This document shows, piece by piece, positions 51,977-61,091 of a DNA stretch of 64,000 nt. Below the pieces are notes generated by a model. That model saw only the letters and a program-made list of their open reading frames with translations, searched no databases and was not told the origin of the DNA. A program made the position numbers and the translations under genes. Source of the DNA: Chloroflexota bacterium (GTDB lineage: Bacteria > Chloroflexota > Anaerolineae > UBA2200); contig JACIWX010000003.1 in NCBI GenBank assembly GCA_014360755.1, forward strand, positions 153,678 through 217,677. The letters are read 5' to 3'. The stretch's first letter is position 1, and each line of letters begins with the position of its first letter.

Positions 51977-54508
51977 TTAGCGCCAAGCAGGCACACGATC
52001 GTGGGTCAAGCTGCCGCTGGCGGATGTGTATCCTATTTCCCAGTAAGGTGCCCAAGCCAACGCTACCAATTTTACTTGTGCTGCTCCACGGCCCGGCCTG
52101 ATTTGGTAAGTCTCGATTCGATCCAGGATCGAAGCCCATTTTTTGCTGAGCGCTTCAGCTTCCTGCTCCATTTCCTGGCGCATGCTGTCAATCTCAGCCT
52201 GCAAGCGGGCGATTTGCTCTTCGGATTCCTTAACATCAGCCAATGCACTGGCAGTGAGTCGGCGCTTGGTGGCAGCGCGAGAGAGGGTGGTGCTGCTGCG
52301 ACGACTGCCAAACACGCCAAGCATTCCGATTACCGTCTCGCCTGCAGAGAGCAGTTCTTCGCGTTTGCGCGCTTCGTATTCTGCTCGATCTTGGCTCAAT
52401 TCCCTCTGCTCACGAGCCAGTTGGTCTTGCAGGCGGTCGAGTCTCTGTTGGTATTTCTGACGCAGTTTCTCCACCTCAGTATCGCGTTTTTCACGGGCCA
52501 CTTGCTGTGCTCGGGCGGCAAAATCGCGTTCGGACTCACCCGGTTCAGCATACAGATTCAGGGCTGGGAGATACGGCAGGCTTAATACCTGCTCGCGGTA
52601 CAGGTAATCGGCGAATTCCTTCTCTATTGCTTTGAGTTTGGCAGCAGTATTCAGCGATGGTGGCACCGGGGCAAAGAGAGCTTCCTGCTCTGGTTGCGTC
52701 TGGAGTTCATGGATATCCAGATCCAAAGATTCGGCATCTTGCCAGCGGATGAGAGCCCCTAGGGCATTGGGCCACAACAAGAAGCCTACTTCCTTTGTCT
52801 CATCCACACGTCGGCTGCGGTCGACAAAGTGCACGCGTCCCAGAGTTAGCAAAGCAGGTTCATAGACCAACGTGCTTTCTGAAGCCGTGATACGCCTCCC
52901 CAAGCTCTTTTCCAGAGCCGCCACCGCACTGCTGGAGCTGAGCCGCACAGGCAGAAAGACCTGAGTGAGGTCATGGGGCAGAGTGGGAGGGGTGTGGCCA
53001 TAGCCTGTTGGCGCTTTCGATACGGCTACAGGGGGCACTGCTTCTTGGGCGGCTGGGCCGGCGGCTGCGGCGGGAGGCACTGTTGTGAGTTCTGCCTTTC
53101 TTTTCGCCATCAGTTCGCGCACTTGAGGGCGAGTGAGGGGGCCACGGAGGTAACTCATTGCCCAGCGCGTCTGAAAGATAACGGGGCGGTCCTGATGGAC
53201 GTTGTGTAGCAGAAAGATGCGCGAGGACAAGGCAGATATGCTGCGGTCAAGTTGGCTGCGATCCAGTGCTGTACCTACTGTAGCGGATGCAGATTGCAGC
53301 CCATCCAGTACACGCGCTTTGTCCTGATCCGTTTGCAGTTTGCCGATGAACCAAGTACCGGCATTGCTCAAGCCCTTGTAGTCAATATCCACCGGGTTTT
53401 GCGTTGTGAGCACAACCCCCAGACCAAAAGCACGTGCCTGTTTGAGCAAGGTCAGCAGGGGCTGTTTGGAAGGAGGGTTGGCGACGGGCGGGAAGAATCC
53501 GAACAGTTCATCGAAGTAGAGCAGCGCACGCAGGCTGGTGGTGCCTGATTGTTGCCTCACCCAAGTAACGATTTGTTGCAAGAGCAGGGTAACAAAGAAC
53601 ATGCGCTCCGGGTCGCTCAGATGGGCGATGTAAAAGATGCTGTGTCGGGGTTTCCCGCTGGCGGTATATAATAGGTTATTGACGTTGAGCGGTTCCCCCT
53701 GAATCCATGCTCCGAAACTGGGAGCTGCGATGATGCGGTTCAAAGCCATTGCCAAGCCAAAGCGGTCTTTTTCGGGGAAGAAAGTATCCACGTCAAAGAC
53801 GCCCAGCTTACGCATCGGCGGCGATTGCACTGCGGTGATCAATTTGGCGAGATCCAGGTCTTGTCCCTGGCTCCAGAAGTGTTCGAAAATGTTGGATAGC
53901 AGGATGTGCTCGCGGCTGCGCAGGGGATCGGCTTCTATGCCCACTAATCCCAGCAAGGCACTGACCGTACCCTGGATTTGTTCGCGCAGCAACTCCGTAT
54001 TCTCACTCCAATCTAAGGCAGGTACCTTAAGCGAAGCCAGAATGGAAACCGGTAAGCCCGCGTCCGATCCAGGTGTATAGATGGCAAAGTCCACACTTTC
54101 TTTCAACATGCGGATGCGCTCAGGCCCTTGCTCCCAATCAGCTAAGCCCTTGCGCCAGGTATCGGCAATGTAGGTGGCATACTCTGTAACACTCATGCCC
54201 TTGCGACGGGCATCATCCAGGTTAACCCATGGTTCGAAATCCTCTGGACGCAGTTCGGGAAAGGTCAGTAGGAGGTTGGTGAGGTCGCCCTTGGGATCAA
54301 TCATGATCGCCGGAACGCTATCCAGAGCGGCTTCTTCCAGTAGGTCAATGCATAAACCTGTCTTGCCAGAACCAGTCATGCCCACACAAACCGCATGGGT
54401 GGTCAGATCGCGGGCATCGTACATGATCAATGGCTCGAGCCGTTTGCCCTGTGCCAAGTCGTATTCCTGGCCCAGGTAGAAAGCGCCCAGTTTCTCAAAT
54501 GGTTGCAT
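51977..54508 (-). CDS. HerA-like DNA translocase with C-terminal coiled coil
   Basis: An 843-residue ATPase of the HerA/FtsK class: an N-terminal beta-barrel-like region, Walker A GMTGSGKTGLCIDL near residue 46, Walker B ALLYFDELFGFFPP and a C-terminal ATPase half. After residue 600 comes a long charged coiled coil (RQKYQQRLDRLQDQLAREQR) and a further small domain. HerA works with NurA in end resection, beside Mre11-Rad50, in archaea; no NurA is recognised here, but SbcD is in the same operon. The ATG at 54508 has GGAGG seven bases upstream. Confidence 0.9.
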   Translation of the reverse strand: MQPFEKLGAFYLGQEYDLAQGKRLEPLIMYDARDLTTHAVCVGMTGSGKTGLCIDLLEEAALDSVPAIMIDPKGDLTNLLLTFPELRPEDFEPWVNLDDARRKGMSVTEYATYIADTWRKGLADWEQGPERIRMLKESVDFAIYTPGSDAGLPVSILASLKVPALDWSENTELLREQIQGTVSALLGLVGIEADPLRSREHILLSNIFEHFWSQGQDLDLAKLITAVQSPPMRKLGVFDVDTFFPEKDRFGLAMALNRIIAAPSFGAWIQGEPLNVNNLLYTASGKPRHSIFYIAHLSDPERMFFVTLLLQQIVTWVRQQSGTTSLRALLYFDELFGFFPPVANPPSKQPLLTLLKQARAFGLGVVLTTQNPVDIDYKGLSNAGTWFIGKLQTDQDKARVLDGLQSASATVGTALDRSQLDRSISALSSRIFLLHNVHQDRPVIFQTRWAMSYLRGPLTRPQVRELMAKRKAELTTVPPAAAAGPAAQEAVPPVAVSKAPTGYGHTPPTLPHDLTQVFLPVRLSSSSAVAALEKSLGRRITASESTLVYEPALLTLGRVHFVDRSRRVDETKEVGFLLWPNALGALIRWQDAESLDLDIHELQTQPEQEALFAPVPPSLNTAAKLKAIEKEFADYLYREQVLSLPYLPALNLYAEPGESERDFAARAQQVAREKRDTEVEKLRQKYQQRLDRLQDQLAREQRELSQDRAEYEARKREELLSAGETVIGMLGVFGSRRSSTTLSRAATKRRLTASALADVKESEEQIARLQAEIDSMRQEMEQEAEALSKKWASILDRIETYQIRPGRGAAQVKLVALAWAPYWEIGYTSASGSLTHDRVPAWR

Positions 54509-54599
54509 GACAATACCTCCGGACAACAATCGGCACTTGCCGTCGGTCTCGCGATGACCCCTTGCGCAAGCCCGTCACACTGATAGAGAATGTAAATCA

Positions 54600-54628
54600 A
54601 TTATACAATACGCTGAACCAACGCGCAA
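54600..54628 (-). promoter_or_regulatory. Candidate promoter of the herA operon
   Basis: A perfect TATAAT (54600-54605, minus strand) lies 17 bases from TTGCGC (54623-54628), which keeps only the TTG. It is back to back with the DUF4332 promoter. Confidence 0.45.
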
Positions 54629-54655
54629 AAAGTTTCTCTAAAAGGGATTCCAAAC

Positions 54656-54684
54656 TTGACCAATTTCTCTCAGTGAGATATAAT
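54656..54684 (+). promoter_or_regulatory. Promoter of the DUF4332 gene
   Basis: TTGACC (54656-54661) and TATAAT (54679-54684) are 17 bases apart, nearly consensus, 47 bases before the start codon. Confidence 0.8.
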
Positions 54685-54730
54685 TAATTTAAGCACAATC
54701 AAATCATGAGCTCAAAGAAAGGAGCACAGC

Positions 54731-55138
54731 ATGGGAAGGATCATTGATATTGAGGGGATTGGCCCGGCTTACAAGCAGGCGCTCAAAGAGAAAGCAGGTA
54801 TTACTACTACTGAGGCTTTGTTAGAGGCTGCCACCACTCCGAAGAAGCGCGAAGAGCTTGCTGCCAAGACGGGCATCAGTGAGAAACTCATTCTGGAGTG
54901 GGCTAATCTTGCCGACCTGTTCCGCATCAAAGGGGTTGGAGAGGAATACTCCGACTTGTTAGAAGAAGCAGGAGTGGATACCGTCGTTGAATTGGCACAG
55001 CGTAACCCCGAGAACCTCTACGCTGCGTTGAAGGAAGCCAATGAACGCAAGAGGCTGGTGCGCCGCTTGCCCACTCTAGAGCAGGTCAAGGATTGGGTGC
55101 AGCAGGCAAAACAATTGCCCCGTGTCCTTACTTATTAG
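54731..55138 (+). CDS. DUF4332 helix-hairpin-helix protein
   Basis: A 135-residue protein with two helix-hairpin-helix-like halves (DIEGIGPAYKQALKEKAGI; FRIKGVGEEYSDLLEEAGVD), the pattern of DUF4332. Related folds bind DNA without sequence preference, so a nucleic-acid role is plausible. AAAGGAG lies six bases before the ATG, behind a strong promoter, so it may be well expressed. Confidence 0.85.
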   Translation: MGRIIDIEGIGPAYKQALKEKAGITTTEALLEAATTPKKREELAAKTGISEKLILEWANLADLFRIKGVGEEYSDLLEEAGVDTVVELAQRNPENLYAALKEANERKRLVRRLPTLEQVKDWVQQAKQLPRVLTY

Positions 55139-55247
55139 CCAGTGATTTTCCGTTAGGTGTGTTTGGAACGAGTGCTTTAGTGCTCCCTGAGTACTGAAAG
55201 CCTATGCTGCGAGCAGTTTGGATATTCAGTAAAAGGAGGGACCAAAA

Positions 55248-55679
55248 ATGTCGCCCATTTTGGATCGTCTCTTCGGCAAAGAGCCGGAGGAGAAGAAGGA
55301 AGAGGAAACTACCGCGCAACGCGTGAGCGAAGAAGCAGCAAGGGCACGCCGCGAACAACTCGCGCGTGAGCGGCAGGAGGTGGAAGAAGCCCGCAAGCGC
55401 TTTGAAGAAGCCGAGCGACAGCGGCAGGAAGAGCAGAAGAAGCTCGAGGAGCTGGCAAAGGAGGAGCGAGAGCGCCTGGCAGCAAAAGCCCAGGCAGCAG
55501 AGGCTCAGGCAGCAGCAGAGCGCTTTTATGTAGTGAAGGCTGGCGATTCCTTGTCCAAGATCGCGAAGGAAGTGTATGGCGATGCAAAGCGCTGGCCCGA
55601 GATTTACGAAGCCAATAAGGCGCTCATTGGGGATAACCCTAACCTCATTCATCCTGGCCAAAAATTGCGCATCCCGTAA
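55248..55679 (+). CDS. Coiled-coil protein with C-terminal LysM domain
   Basis: A 143-residue protein with an acidic and basic coiled coil (residues 12-90, rich in E, R, K, A) and a C-terminal LysM domain (YVVKAGDSLSKIAKEVYGD; NPNLIHPGQKLRIP). No signal peptide precedes it, so it is probably cytoplasmic, like the YgaU/Kbp type, rather than cell-wall bound. AAAAGGAGGG precedes the ATG. It lies 109 bases after the DUF4332 gene and may share its transcript. Confidence 0.85.
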   Translation: MSPILDRLFGKEPEEKKEEETTAQRVSEEAARARREQLARERQEVEEARKRFEEAERQRQEEQKKLEELAKEERERLAAKAQAAEAQAAAERFYVVKAGDSLSKIAKEVYGDAKRWPEIYEANKALIGDNPNLIHPGQKLRIP

Positions 55680-55702
55680 CAACTGCGTTTTAGCAACGTA
55701 TA

Positions 55703-55903
55703 GAGAGTGTTGAAAATCTTGTCACCCTGAGCAAACGAAGAGCCTGCGCTGAGTGCAACGAAGGGGTCTCGCGTAACTTTAGCCGTATTTTCCCAAGTAC
55801 CGCGAGATGCTTCACTTCCCCTTCGCTTTCCCTTCGCTTCGCTCAGGGCAAGGCTCAGGGCGAAGGTTCAGCATGACACTGAAAGGGCTTTTTCAACACT
55901 CTC
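55703..55903 (-). mobile_element. MITE-like element copy 4 (201 bp, reverse orientation)
   Basis: The ends GAGAGTGTTGAAAA and CAACACTCTC are flanked by the 8-bp direct repeat AACGTATA (55695-55702 and 55904-55911). It carries an extra internal CCTTCGC...GCTCAGGG unit like copy 5. It starts 23 bases beyond the LysM gene stop. Confidence 0.88.
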
Positions 55904-55911
55904 AACGTATA

Positions 55912-56058
55912 GTCCTAACGGGGTGCTTCGGCGGATGTAGCGCTAAGATGTGTAGTCAAGCGTGCGCCTGATATATGTTCCGTGTTTAAGGCTAATGTCC
56001 GCCTAGGTCCTGGAGTATCTCAGGATCAGGGGCGGCACGAGATCTTGACGGTGCCTTG
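55912..56058. other. Intergenic stretch with no recognised feature
   Basis: Between MITE copy 4 and the terminator at 56059 I find no convincing frame, tRNA, promoter or strong hairpin. Together with the element it makes the only gap of more than 300 bases between genes (55680-56206). Confidence 0.6.
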
Positions 56059-56091
56059 AAAAAGCCTGGCTCTACATGAGCCAGGCTTTTT
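56059..56091. terminator. Strong bidirectional terminator
   Basis: AAAAAGCCTGGCTC (56059-56072) and its exact complement GAGCCAGGCTTTTT (56078-56091) flank a five-base loop. The A and T ends make it work in either direction; on the plus strand it would end the DUF4332/LysM transcript. Confidence 0.9.
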
Positions 56092-56106
56092 AATCCCTCC
56101 TGTTTG

Positions 56107-56115
56107 TGCTATAAT
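56107..56115 (+). promoter_or_regulatory. Extended -10 promoter of the propeller lipoprotein gene
   Basis: TGCTATAAT is a perfect extended -10 element. No good -35 hexamer is visible 16-18 bases upstream, where the terminator T-run lies. The leader would be about 85 bases. Confidence 0.5.
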
Positions 56116-56206
56116 CGCCTGTAGCGGGCTTTGAAGGCAATAGTCTGACTTCGTTACAGCAAGAGTTCTTGTCAAAGGGAACACGAAGGACGAAAAGCGC
56201 GTTTTT

Positions 56207-58294
56207 ATGAAAGAGATGAAACGCCGAGTATTGAGTTGTGTTTTCTCTATCTGGTTCATAGTATCTTGGCTGGTTGCTTGCGCTCCTACATCGCTGCCTG
56301 CCACTCCTTTGCCAACTGCCGGAGTGACAACACGCATCACATCCCCGACTTTGCCGACGACTACGATAGCCCCCTCGCCGACATCGCCCGATACGCTGCA
56401 ATTTATCGGCGAGATACCCCTTCGGTCCTTGCCCGGCGTAGGCCATGCTCCCCAAGCGATTGCCGCATTGAACGGCCGAATCTATGTAGCGAACCGAGGC
56501 TCTGACAATGTTTCAGTAATCGAAGGCGAAAGGGTAACGGCAGTCATCCCTGTTGGTGATAAGCCAGTTGCTTTGGCGGCAGATGAGAAGACGGGCTTGG
56601 TCTACGTGGCGAACGAGGGGGATGAAACGGTTTCTATCCTCTCGGGCGATAAGGTGGTCAAAACCGTGCCTGCCGTCAAGAGTCCCGCCTGTCTGGCTGC
56701 CCTGGATGGCCGTGTTTACCTCGGAGGGCGTGGCGCCAATACATTGGTAGTACTGGATGGCCCTTCAGGGGAGATGGTTGCTTCCTTACCCCTGCCGGCG
56801 CCCATTGGAATCCTGGCTCTAGCAGTGAACCCAACGACCAGGCTATTGTACGCTAGCGTATACGACAGTGCACAAATTGTGGATTTGGACACCATGACCA
56901 TTGTGGCACAACTGCAGCGCCCGGTCTATCTCACGCTGGAAGCCGACCCTGTTCATGGCGGCTTTTTCGTGGATGAGTATGATGCAACAAGCAATACGCA
57001 CTATCTGGTGAACTATGCGGCATTCGGACAGCAGGAACTGGGACGTGTGCCTGTTGGCGGCGACCCTCGCGGTATGGCGGTTGATGCGAAAACCGGGCGC
57101 ATTTATGTGGCTAACTCTTGGACCAATGATGTCTCGGTGATTGAGGGGGGTAGCTTGCGTCTGTTAGCCACTGTGCCGGTGGGACTGCACCCGTTGGATG
57201 TGGTTGTAGATGAGAAGGGACAGGCGTACGTCGTCAATGCGGATAGCGAAAATGTGGCTGTCCTCGATGCTGAGGCAGGCCGGTTGCGCACGGTGGTTCC
57301 GCTTGCTTTACTGTCATACGGTATGGTTGCAGACCCAAACACGGGCCGCCTCTACGTGGCATGTGCTAGCACAAACAGTGTTTTCGTCCTGGAAAAGCAA
57401 CGCGTTATTGCTGAGGTGCCTGTGGGATTGCATCCCATCGAGGTCGCTCTCAGTGCTGACCGTGCTCAACTCTTTGTTTTGAACCATGTGGGTGGCGATT
57501 TGAGCGTTATTTCGACACATGATCACCGTGTTGTCCGGACAACAGCCATCGGACAGTTGCCTCAGGGCCTCGCCGTTGTGCCTGAAATGAACCAACTGTA
57601 TGCCAGCGATGTCGTGCTAGACGCCAATAGCCAGCGCGTGTTGCGACAAACGGAACTGCTCACCATGTACCGTTCGCTTGTCAAGCCCATTCAAATTGAG
57701 GTGGATGCGAAAACGGGACGGGCTTACATGGTGGCTTTCAATGGCATACCGGGATCCAATGGTGGTTTCATTATCTACGTAGTGGATTTGGAGAGTGGTG
57801 AGTTGATTCCCGGTGCGGTAGGGGGCTTGAGCACCACCGAGATGGTGCTGGATCCCGAAGGACGGCGCATTTTCTCTACGGCGGGGCGCTTTGGCCACTT
57901 TCAATTGATTGTCAATGATGCCCTCGATTTCAAGCAGATAGCGGTCGTGGACTTGCCCCAGTACCCCGCAGCCCTTGCCTATAACCCGAAGACACATCAT
58001 CTCTTCATTTGTCTCACTCCCCTGCCAAACCAGGCTGCAGAACTGGTGCCAATGCTATGGGTTCTCGACAGCCGTGGGTTTGGCTTTGTGGCGCAGTTGC
58101 CATTGCCTGGCACGTCAGGCGAAGTGTTGGATCCGTACGACCTTGCTGTAGATGCACAGCGTGGGTATCTGTATATCGCTGATAGGACAAGTGGCGTAGT
58201 GCTCGTGTTGCATGATGTGGCATTGTCCCCGCCACCGAGCCCTACGCCCACGGATACACCGACGCCATGGCCGACATTGACACCCTCTGCCTGA
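56207..58294 (+). CDS. YVTN-type beta-propeller lipoprotein
   Basis: A 695-residue surface protein. The signal ends in the lipobox LVAC (Cys25), followed by a Thr/Pro/Ser-rich spacer. Repeats of about 40 residues fill the rest (GRIYVANRGSDNVSVIEGER; LVYVANEGDETVSILSGDK; RIYVANSWTNDVSVIEGGS), as in YVTN/NHL propellers. The C-terminus is a PTPTDTPTPWPT-type tail like those of many Chloroflexota proteins. Probable role: ligand or surface binding. The ATG at 56207 is used; one at 56216 gives an equally good signal. Confidence 0.85.
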   Translation: MKEMKRRVLSCVFSIWFIVSWLVACAPTSLPATPLPTAGVTTRITSPTLPTTTIAPSPTSPDTLQFIGEIPLRSLPGVGHAPQAIAALNGRIYVANRGSDNVSVIEGERVTAVIPVGDKPVALAADEKTGLVYVANEGDETVSILSGDKVVKTVPAVKSPACLAALDGRVYLGGRGANTLVVLDGPSGEMVASLPLPAPIGILALAVNPTTRLLYASVYDSAQIVDLDTMTIVAQLQRPVYLTLEADPVHGGFFVDEYDATSNTHYLVNYAAFGQQELGRVPVGGDPRGMAVDAKTGRIYVANSWTNDVSVIEGGSLRLLATVPVGLHPLDVVVDEKGQAYVVNADSENVAVLDAEAGRLRTVVPLALLSYGMVADPNTGRLYVACASTNSVFVLEKQRVIAEVPVGLHPIEVALSADRAQLFVLNHVGGDLSVISTHDHRVVRTTAIGQLPQGLAVVPEMNQLYASDVVLDANSQRVLRQTELLTMYRSLVKPIQIEVDAKTGRAYMVAFNGIPGSNGGFIIYVVDLESGELIPGAVGGLSTTEMVLDPEGRRIFSTAGRFGHFQLIVNDALDFKQIAVVDLPQYPAALAYNPKTHHLFICLTPLPNQAAELVPMLWVLDSRGFGFVAQLPLPGTSGEVLDPYDLAVDAQRGYLYIADRTSGVVLVLHDVALSPPPSPTPTDTPTPWPTLTPSA

Positions 58295-58357
58295 ATCCAG
58301 CCTAACAACAACTTTAATGGGAGAGCCTTCAGGCAGTTGAAAAAGACGAGGAGGATT

Positions 58358-58912
58358 ATGCGCGTAGGCATCATTGGTCCCACCGACATCCGAGTAACAT
58401 CTCAAGCTGCTGGCTTGGATCCAACCATTTGCGAGCGTACAGCCAGGGCGGCAGGAGTGGGCTTAGCCCAGCGGGGATATGAGGTCGTGCTGGTGCCCGA
58501 TCGAGGCGTTGCACTGTTGGCTGCGCAGGGTTACCGCGAGGCGGGTGGGCGCAAGTTGATCGGTATCATCCCCCATGGGGGAACTTCTGCACAGGCAGCT
58601 ACCACATGTTGTGAACTGCACCGCCACTTATGCCACGAGACCGTGGAGGATTTGACCTGGACCGGGCAACACGAACGCATCGCCCAACTCGCGGATGTGC
58701 TGGTATGCATTGGCTTGAGTTGTGGCACCATTGCGGAAATTGCCTGGACCAAATGGGTGGGACATACCCCCGTGGTCATCATCAGGCCGCTGATCAGCGG
58801 CATCCCACCCGAAGTGGAAGCAGAGACCGATTTGCATTGGGTGGAGGACCTGGATGGGGTCTATCAATTCCTGGAGACCCTAGCAGCAAGGGAGAGACGT
58901 GGTGTACAATAG
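58358..58912 (+). CDS. SLOG/LOG-like Rossmann protein (TIGR00725-like)
   Basis: A 184-residue protein with a LOG-type nucleotide-binding fold: MRVGIIGPTDIRV at the start, IPHGGTSAQAA, and CIGLSCGTIAEIAWTKW in place of the PGGxGTxxE loop. Members include cytokinin-activating phosphoribohydrolases and SLOG sensors. The altered loop leaves catalysis uncertain. GAGGAGG precedes the ATG at 58358; a TTG at 58337 extends the frame. It follows the lipoprotein gene by 63 bases. Confidence 0.8.
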   Translation: MRVGIIGPTDIRVTSQAAGLDPTICERTARAAGVGLAQRGYEVVLVPDRGVALLAAQGYREAGGRKLIGIIPHGGTSAQAATTCCELHRHLCHETVEDLTWTGQHERIAQLADVLVCIGLSCGTIAEIAWTKWVGHTPVVIIRPLISGIPPEVEAETDLHWVEDLDGVYQFLETLAARERRGVQ

Positions 58913-58983
58913 CGGTGTGCTGTCGCGCGAACGATGCTGCAAGGCGTAGGGCGGGATGCGCAACCCTTTGTTTTAGCCCCTTA

Positions 58984-59011
58984 TTGTCCCATGACTACAG
59001 TGTGCTATAAT
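58984..59011 (+). promoter_or_regulatory. Promoter of the DUF4258/DUF2283 pair
   Basis: TTGTCC (58984-58989) and TATAAT (59006-59011) are 16 bases apart with a TGC extended -10. Confidence 0.6.
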
Positions 59012-59053
59012 AGCATCGACAAACGAACACTGTGGTGTTAAAACTACAGTTGG

Positions 59054-59316
59054 ATGACAATGGAGAAACCAATCCGATTTTCACAACATGCCCGCGAGCA
59101 GATGGCTGAAAGGGGCGCCGAACAAAATGAGGTGGTTGAGACAATTCGCACCGGAGAACAGGTGCCTGCTAAACGCGGCCGCCTTGGCTATCGGAAGAAC
59201 TTCCAGGACAATCGCATTTGGGGTGGCGTGCGTATGCCATTAAGCAGGTGTTGGCAATCGCTGTGGAAGAATCGGATGCCATTATTGTAGTAACAGTCTA
59301 CACATTTTACTTCTAG
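59054..59316 (+). pseudogene. Frameshifted DUF4258 protein
   Basis: The first 57 codons (IRFSQHAREQMAERGAEQNE; RKNFQDNRIWGG) match DUF4258, a small RelE-like family often paired with DUF2283. At about 59226 the frame breaks by one base. The true C-terminus continues in the next frame as RAYAIKQVLAIAVEE and ends VVTVYTFYF at 59316, whereas the uninterrupted frame ends in unrelated residues at 59290. It is either a real frameshift or a sequencing error. The partner gene follows by 12 bases. Confidence 0.8.
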
Positions 59317-59328
59317 AAGGAGTTCATG

Positions 59329-59550
59329 ATGAAAATCACGTACGATCCACAGGTGGATGCGTTATATATCCGCTTCATAGATGAACCGGTCCAGGTGACA
59401 ACGCAGCGACTCTCTGAAGACGTAGCCATTAACTACGCACCAGATGGTCGCATCGTAGGAATTGAAATACTAGATGCTTCCGAGTATGTATTCCGCCCCG
59501 GCGCTGAGCGCAAGATCATCTTGCAAAATTTAGCTGCGGTAACCGCCTAA
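59329..59550 (+). CDS. DUF2283 small protein (likely antitoxin-like partner)
   Basis: A 73-residue DUF2283 protein (MKITYDPQVDALYIRF; NYAPDGRIVGIEILDASE). DUF2283 genes frequently follow DUF4258 genes, a layout read as toxin-antitoxin-like, though function is largely untested. The start at 59329 has AAGGAG six to seven bases upstream. It is intact although its partner is frameshifted. Confidence 0.85.
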   Translation: MKITYDPQVDALYIRFIDEPVQVTTQRLSEDVAINYAPDGRIVGIEILDASEYVFRPGAERKIILQNLAAVTA

Positions 59551-59697
59551 TGATGCTGGCAACTGCTAGAGATTCTGGTTGTGTTTTATTGGTGAAGTGA
59601 TGTTAGCAGAAATGGCGTAATTCGTCATGTGTGTTGCTTGCCTGGTTAGCGCTTGTATATAGGTCATGTTCTATCAATCTCACAGCAGGGATGGACT

Positions 59698-60900
59698 ATG
59701 GATGCTATTGCGCGTATCTTTGATCGTACGGTTGCAGAGGTCATTGTCAGGGAAGAATTGGAGGAAAAGCTGCGCTCGGGCCGCCGGCTGCGTTTGAAAC
59801 TGGGCTTAGATCCCAGCAAGCCGAACTTACACATAGGCCATGCCATCGTCTTGCGCAAGCTCAGACAATTTCAGGAGTTAGGGCACCAGGTGGTGTTAAT
59901 CGTCGGCGATTGGACGGCGCAGATTGGCGACCCCAGCGGACGGGATGAAACGCGCACCATGCTCAGTGCAGAAGAAGTACGGCGCAACGCCGAGACGTAT
60001 ATGCAGCAGTTTTCCATTGTCGTAGACCGTGCCCGTACTGAGGTCCGCTGGCAGAGCGAATGGTTTGGAAAGTTCACGCTAGCAGATGTCTTCAACCTCG
60101 CCAGCCGCTTCACTCTAGCCCAGATGATGGCGCACGAGACATTCCGCCAGCGCTGGGAACAGGGCCGCGCCCTGACAATGATGGAATTGATGTATCCCTT
60201 GTTGCAGGCATACGACTCGGTAGCGATCCAGGCAGATGTCGAATTCGGGGGCACGGATCAAAAGTTCAATATCCTGGCCGGGCGCGAATTGCAGGCTAGC
60301 CTGGGCTTGCCTCCTCAGGATGTGTTTCTGGTTCCGCTTTTGCCGGGTACGGATGGCCGCAAAATGAGCAAAAGCTTTGGGAACACCATAGACCTGACTG
60401 ATTCACCTGACCAGATGTATGGCAAAGCCATGTCTATCAGCGATGACATGCTCGATCAATACTTAACCCTGGTCAGCGAGATACCAGATGAGGAACTGGC
60501 AGAGATACGGCGTGCGCTAGCCGAGGGCACGGTCAACCCGCGAGATGTCAAGATGCGCCTTGCCCGCGACATCGTCCGTCAATTTCATGGTGCGGAGGCA
60601 GCGCGAAAGGCAGAGGAAGAATTCATCCGTATCTTCCAGCGGCGTGAACTACCAAGCCAGATCCCGATCTATGAACTCCCTAACTGGTCACCGATAGGGA
60701 TTGTGGATTTGCTGAGAAATGCTGGGTTGGCAAGCAGTGCTAGTGCGGCACGGCGGCTGATCGAGCAGGGTGGGGTGCGTATTGACGACGAGAAGGTGGA
60801 GGATATCGGCCTAGTTGTTGAGCCTAAGGAAGGCATGGTGATCCGCGTGGGAAAGCGCAAGTTTGTCCAGCTCGTGCGCCCTAAGCAAAGAGAGTGTTGA
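59698..60900 (+). CDS. tyrS: Tyrosyl-tRNA synthetase
   Basis: A 400-residue class I synthetase with the HIGH motif NLHIGHAIVLRKL, KMSKS motif GRKMSKSFGN and a C-terminal S4 domain (SSASAARRLIEQGGVRID). The wording GLDPSKPNLHIGH matches the TyrS2/TyrZ-like branch. The start at 59698 gives a normal N-terminus; the frame opens at 59653. The last three residues and the stop come from MITE copy 5: before insertion the gene probably ended KQSGGD. No T-box leader is present in the 147 bases upstream. Confidence 0.95.
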   Translation: MDAIARIFDRTVAEVIVREELEEKLRSGRRLRLKLGLDPSKPNLHIGHAIVLRKLRQFQELGHQVVLIVGDWTAQIGDPSGRDETRTMLSAEEVRRNAETYMQQFSIVVDRARTEVRWQSEWFGKFTLADVFNLASRFTLAQMMAHETFRQRWEQGRALTMMELMYPLLQAYDSVAIQADVEFGGTDQKFNILAGRELQASLGLPPQDVFLVPLLPGTDGRKMSKSFGNTIDLTDSPDQMYGKAMSISDDMLDQYLTLVSEIPDEELAEIRRALAEGTVNPRDVKMRLARDIVRQFHGAEAARKAEEEFIRIFQRRELPSQIPIYELPNWSPIGIVDLLRNAGLASSASAARRLIEQGGVRIDDEKVEDIGLVVEPKEGMVIRVGKRKFVQLVRPKQREC

Positions 60901-61091
60901 AAAAGCCCTTCCAATGTGATGCTGAACCTTCGCCCTGAGCCTTGCCCTGAGCGAAGCGAAGGGAAAGCGAAGGGGAAGTGAAGCATCTCACAGTACTTGG
61001 GAAAATACGGCTAAAGTTACGCGAGACCCCTTCGTTGCACTCAGGGCAGGCTCTTCGCTTTGCTCAGGGTGACAAGATTTTCAACGCTCTC
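60890..61091 (+). mobile_element. MITE-like element copy 5 (202 bp) inside the 3' end of tyrS
   Basis: The ends GAGAGTGTTGAAAA and CAACGCTCTC are flanked by the 7-bp direct repeat AAGCAAA (60883-60889 and 61092-61098). It interrupts the last codons of tyrS, and its first eleven bases supply the new stop. After it the old reading frame goes on to TGA at 61110-61112, directly next to the holA stop. Confidence 0.9.

Noticed and set aside
59551..59697. T-box leader upstream of tyrS
   Set aside because: The conserved T-box sequence (AGGGTGGNACCGCG) and a terminator hairpin are absent.
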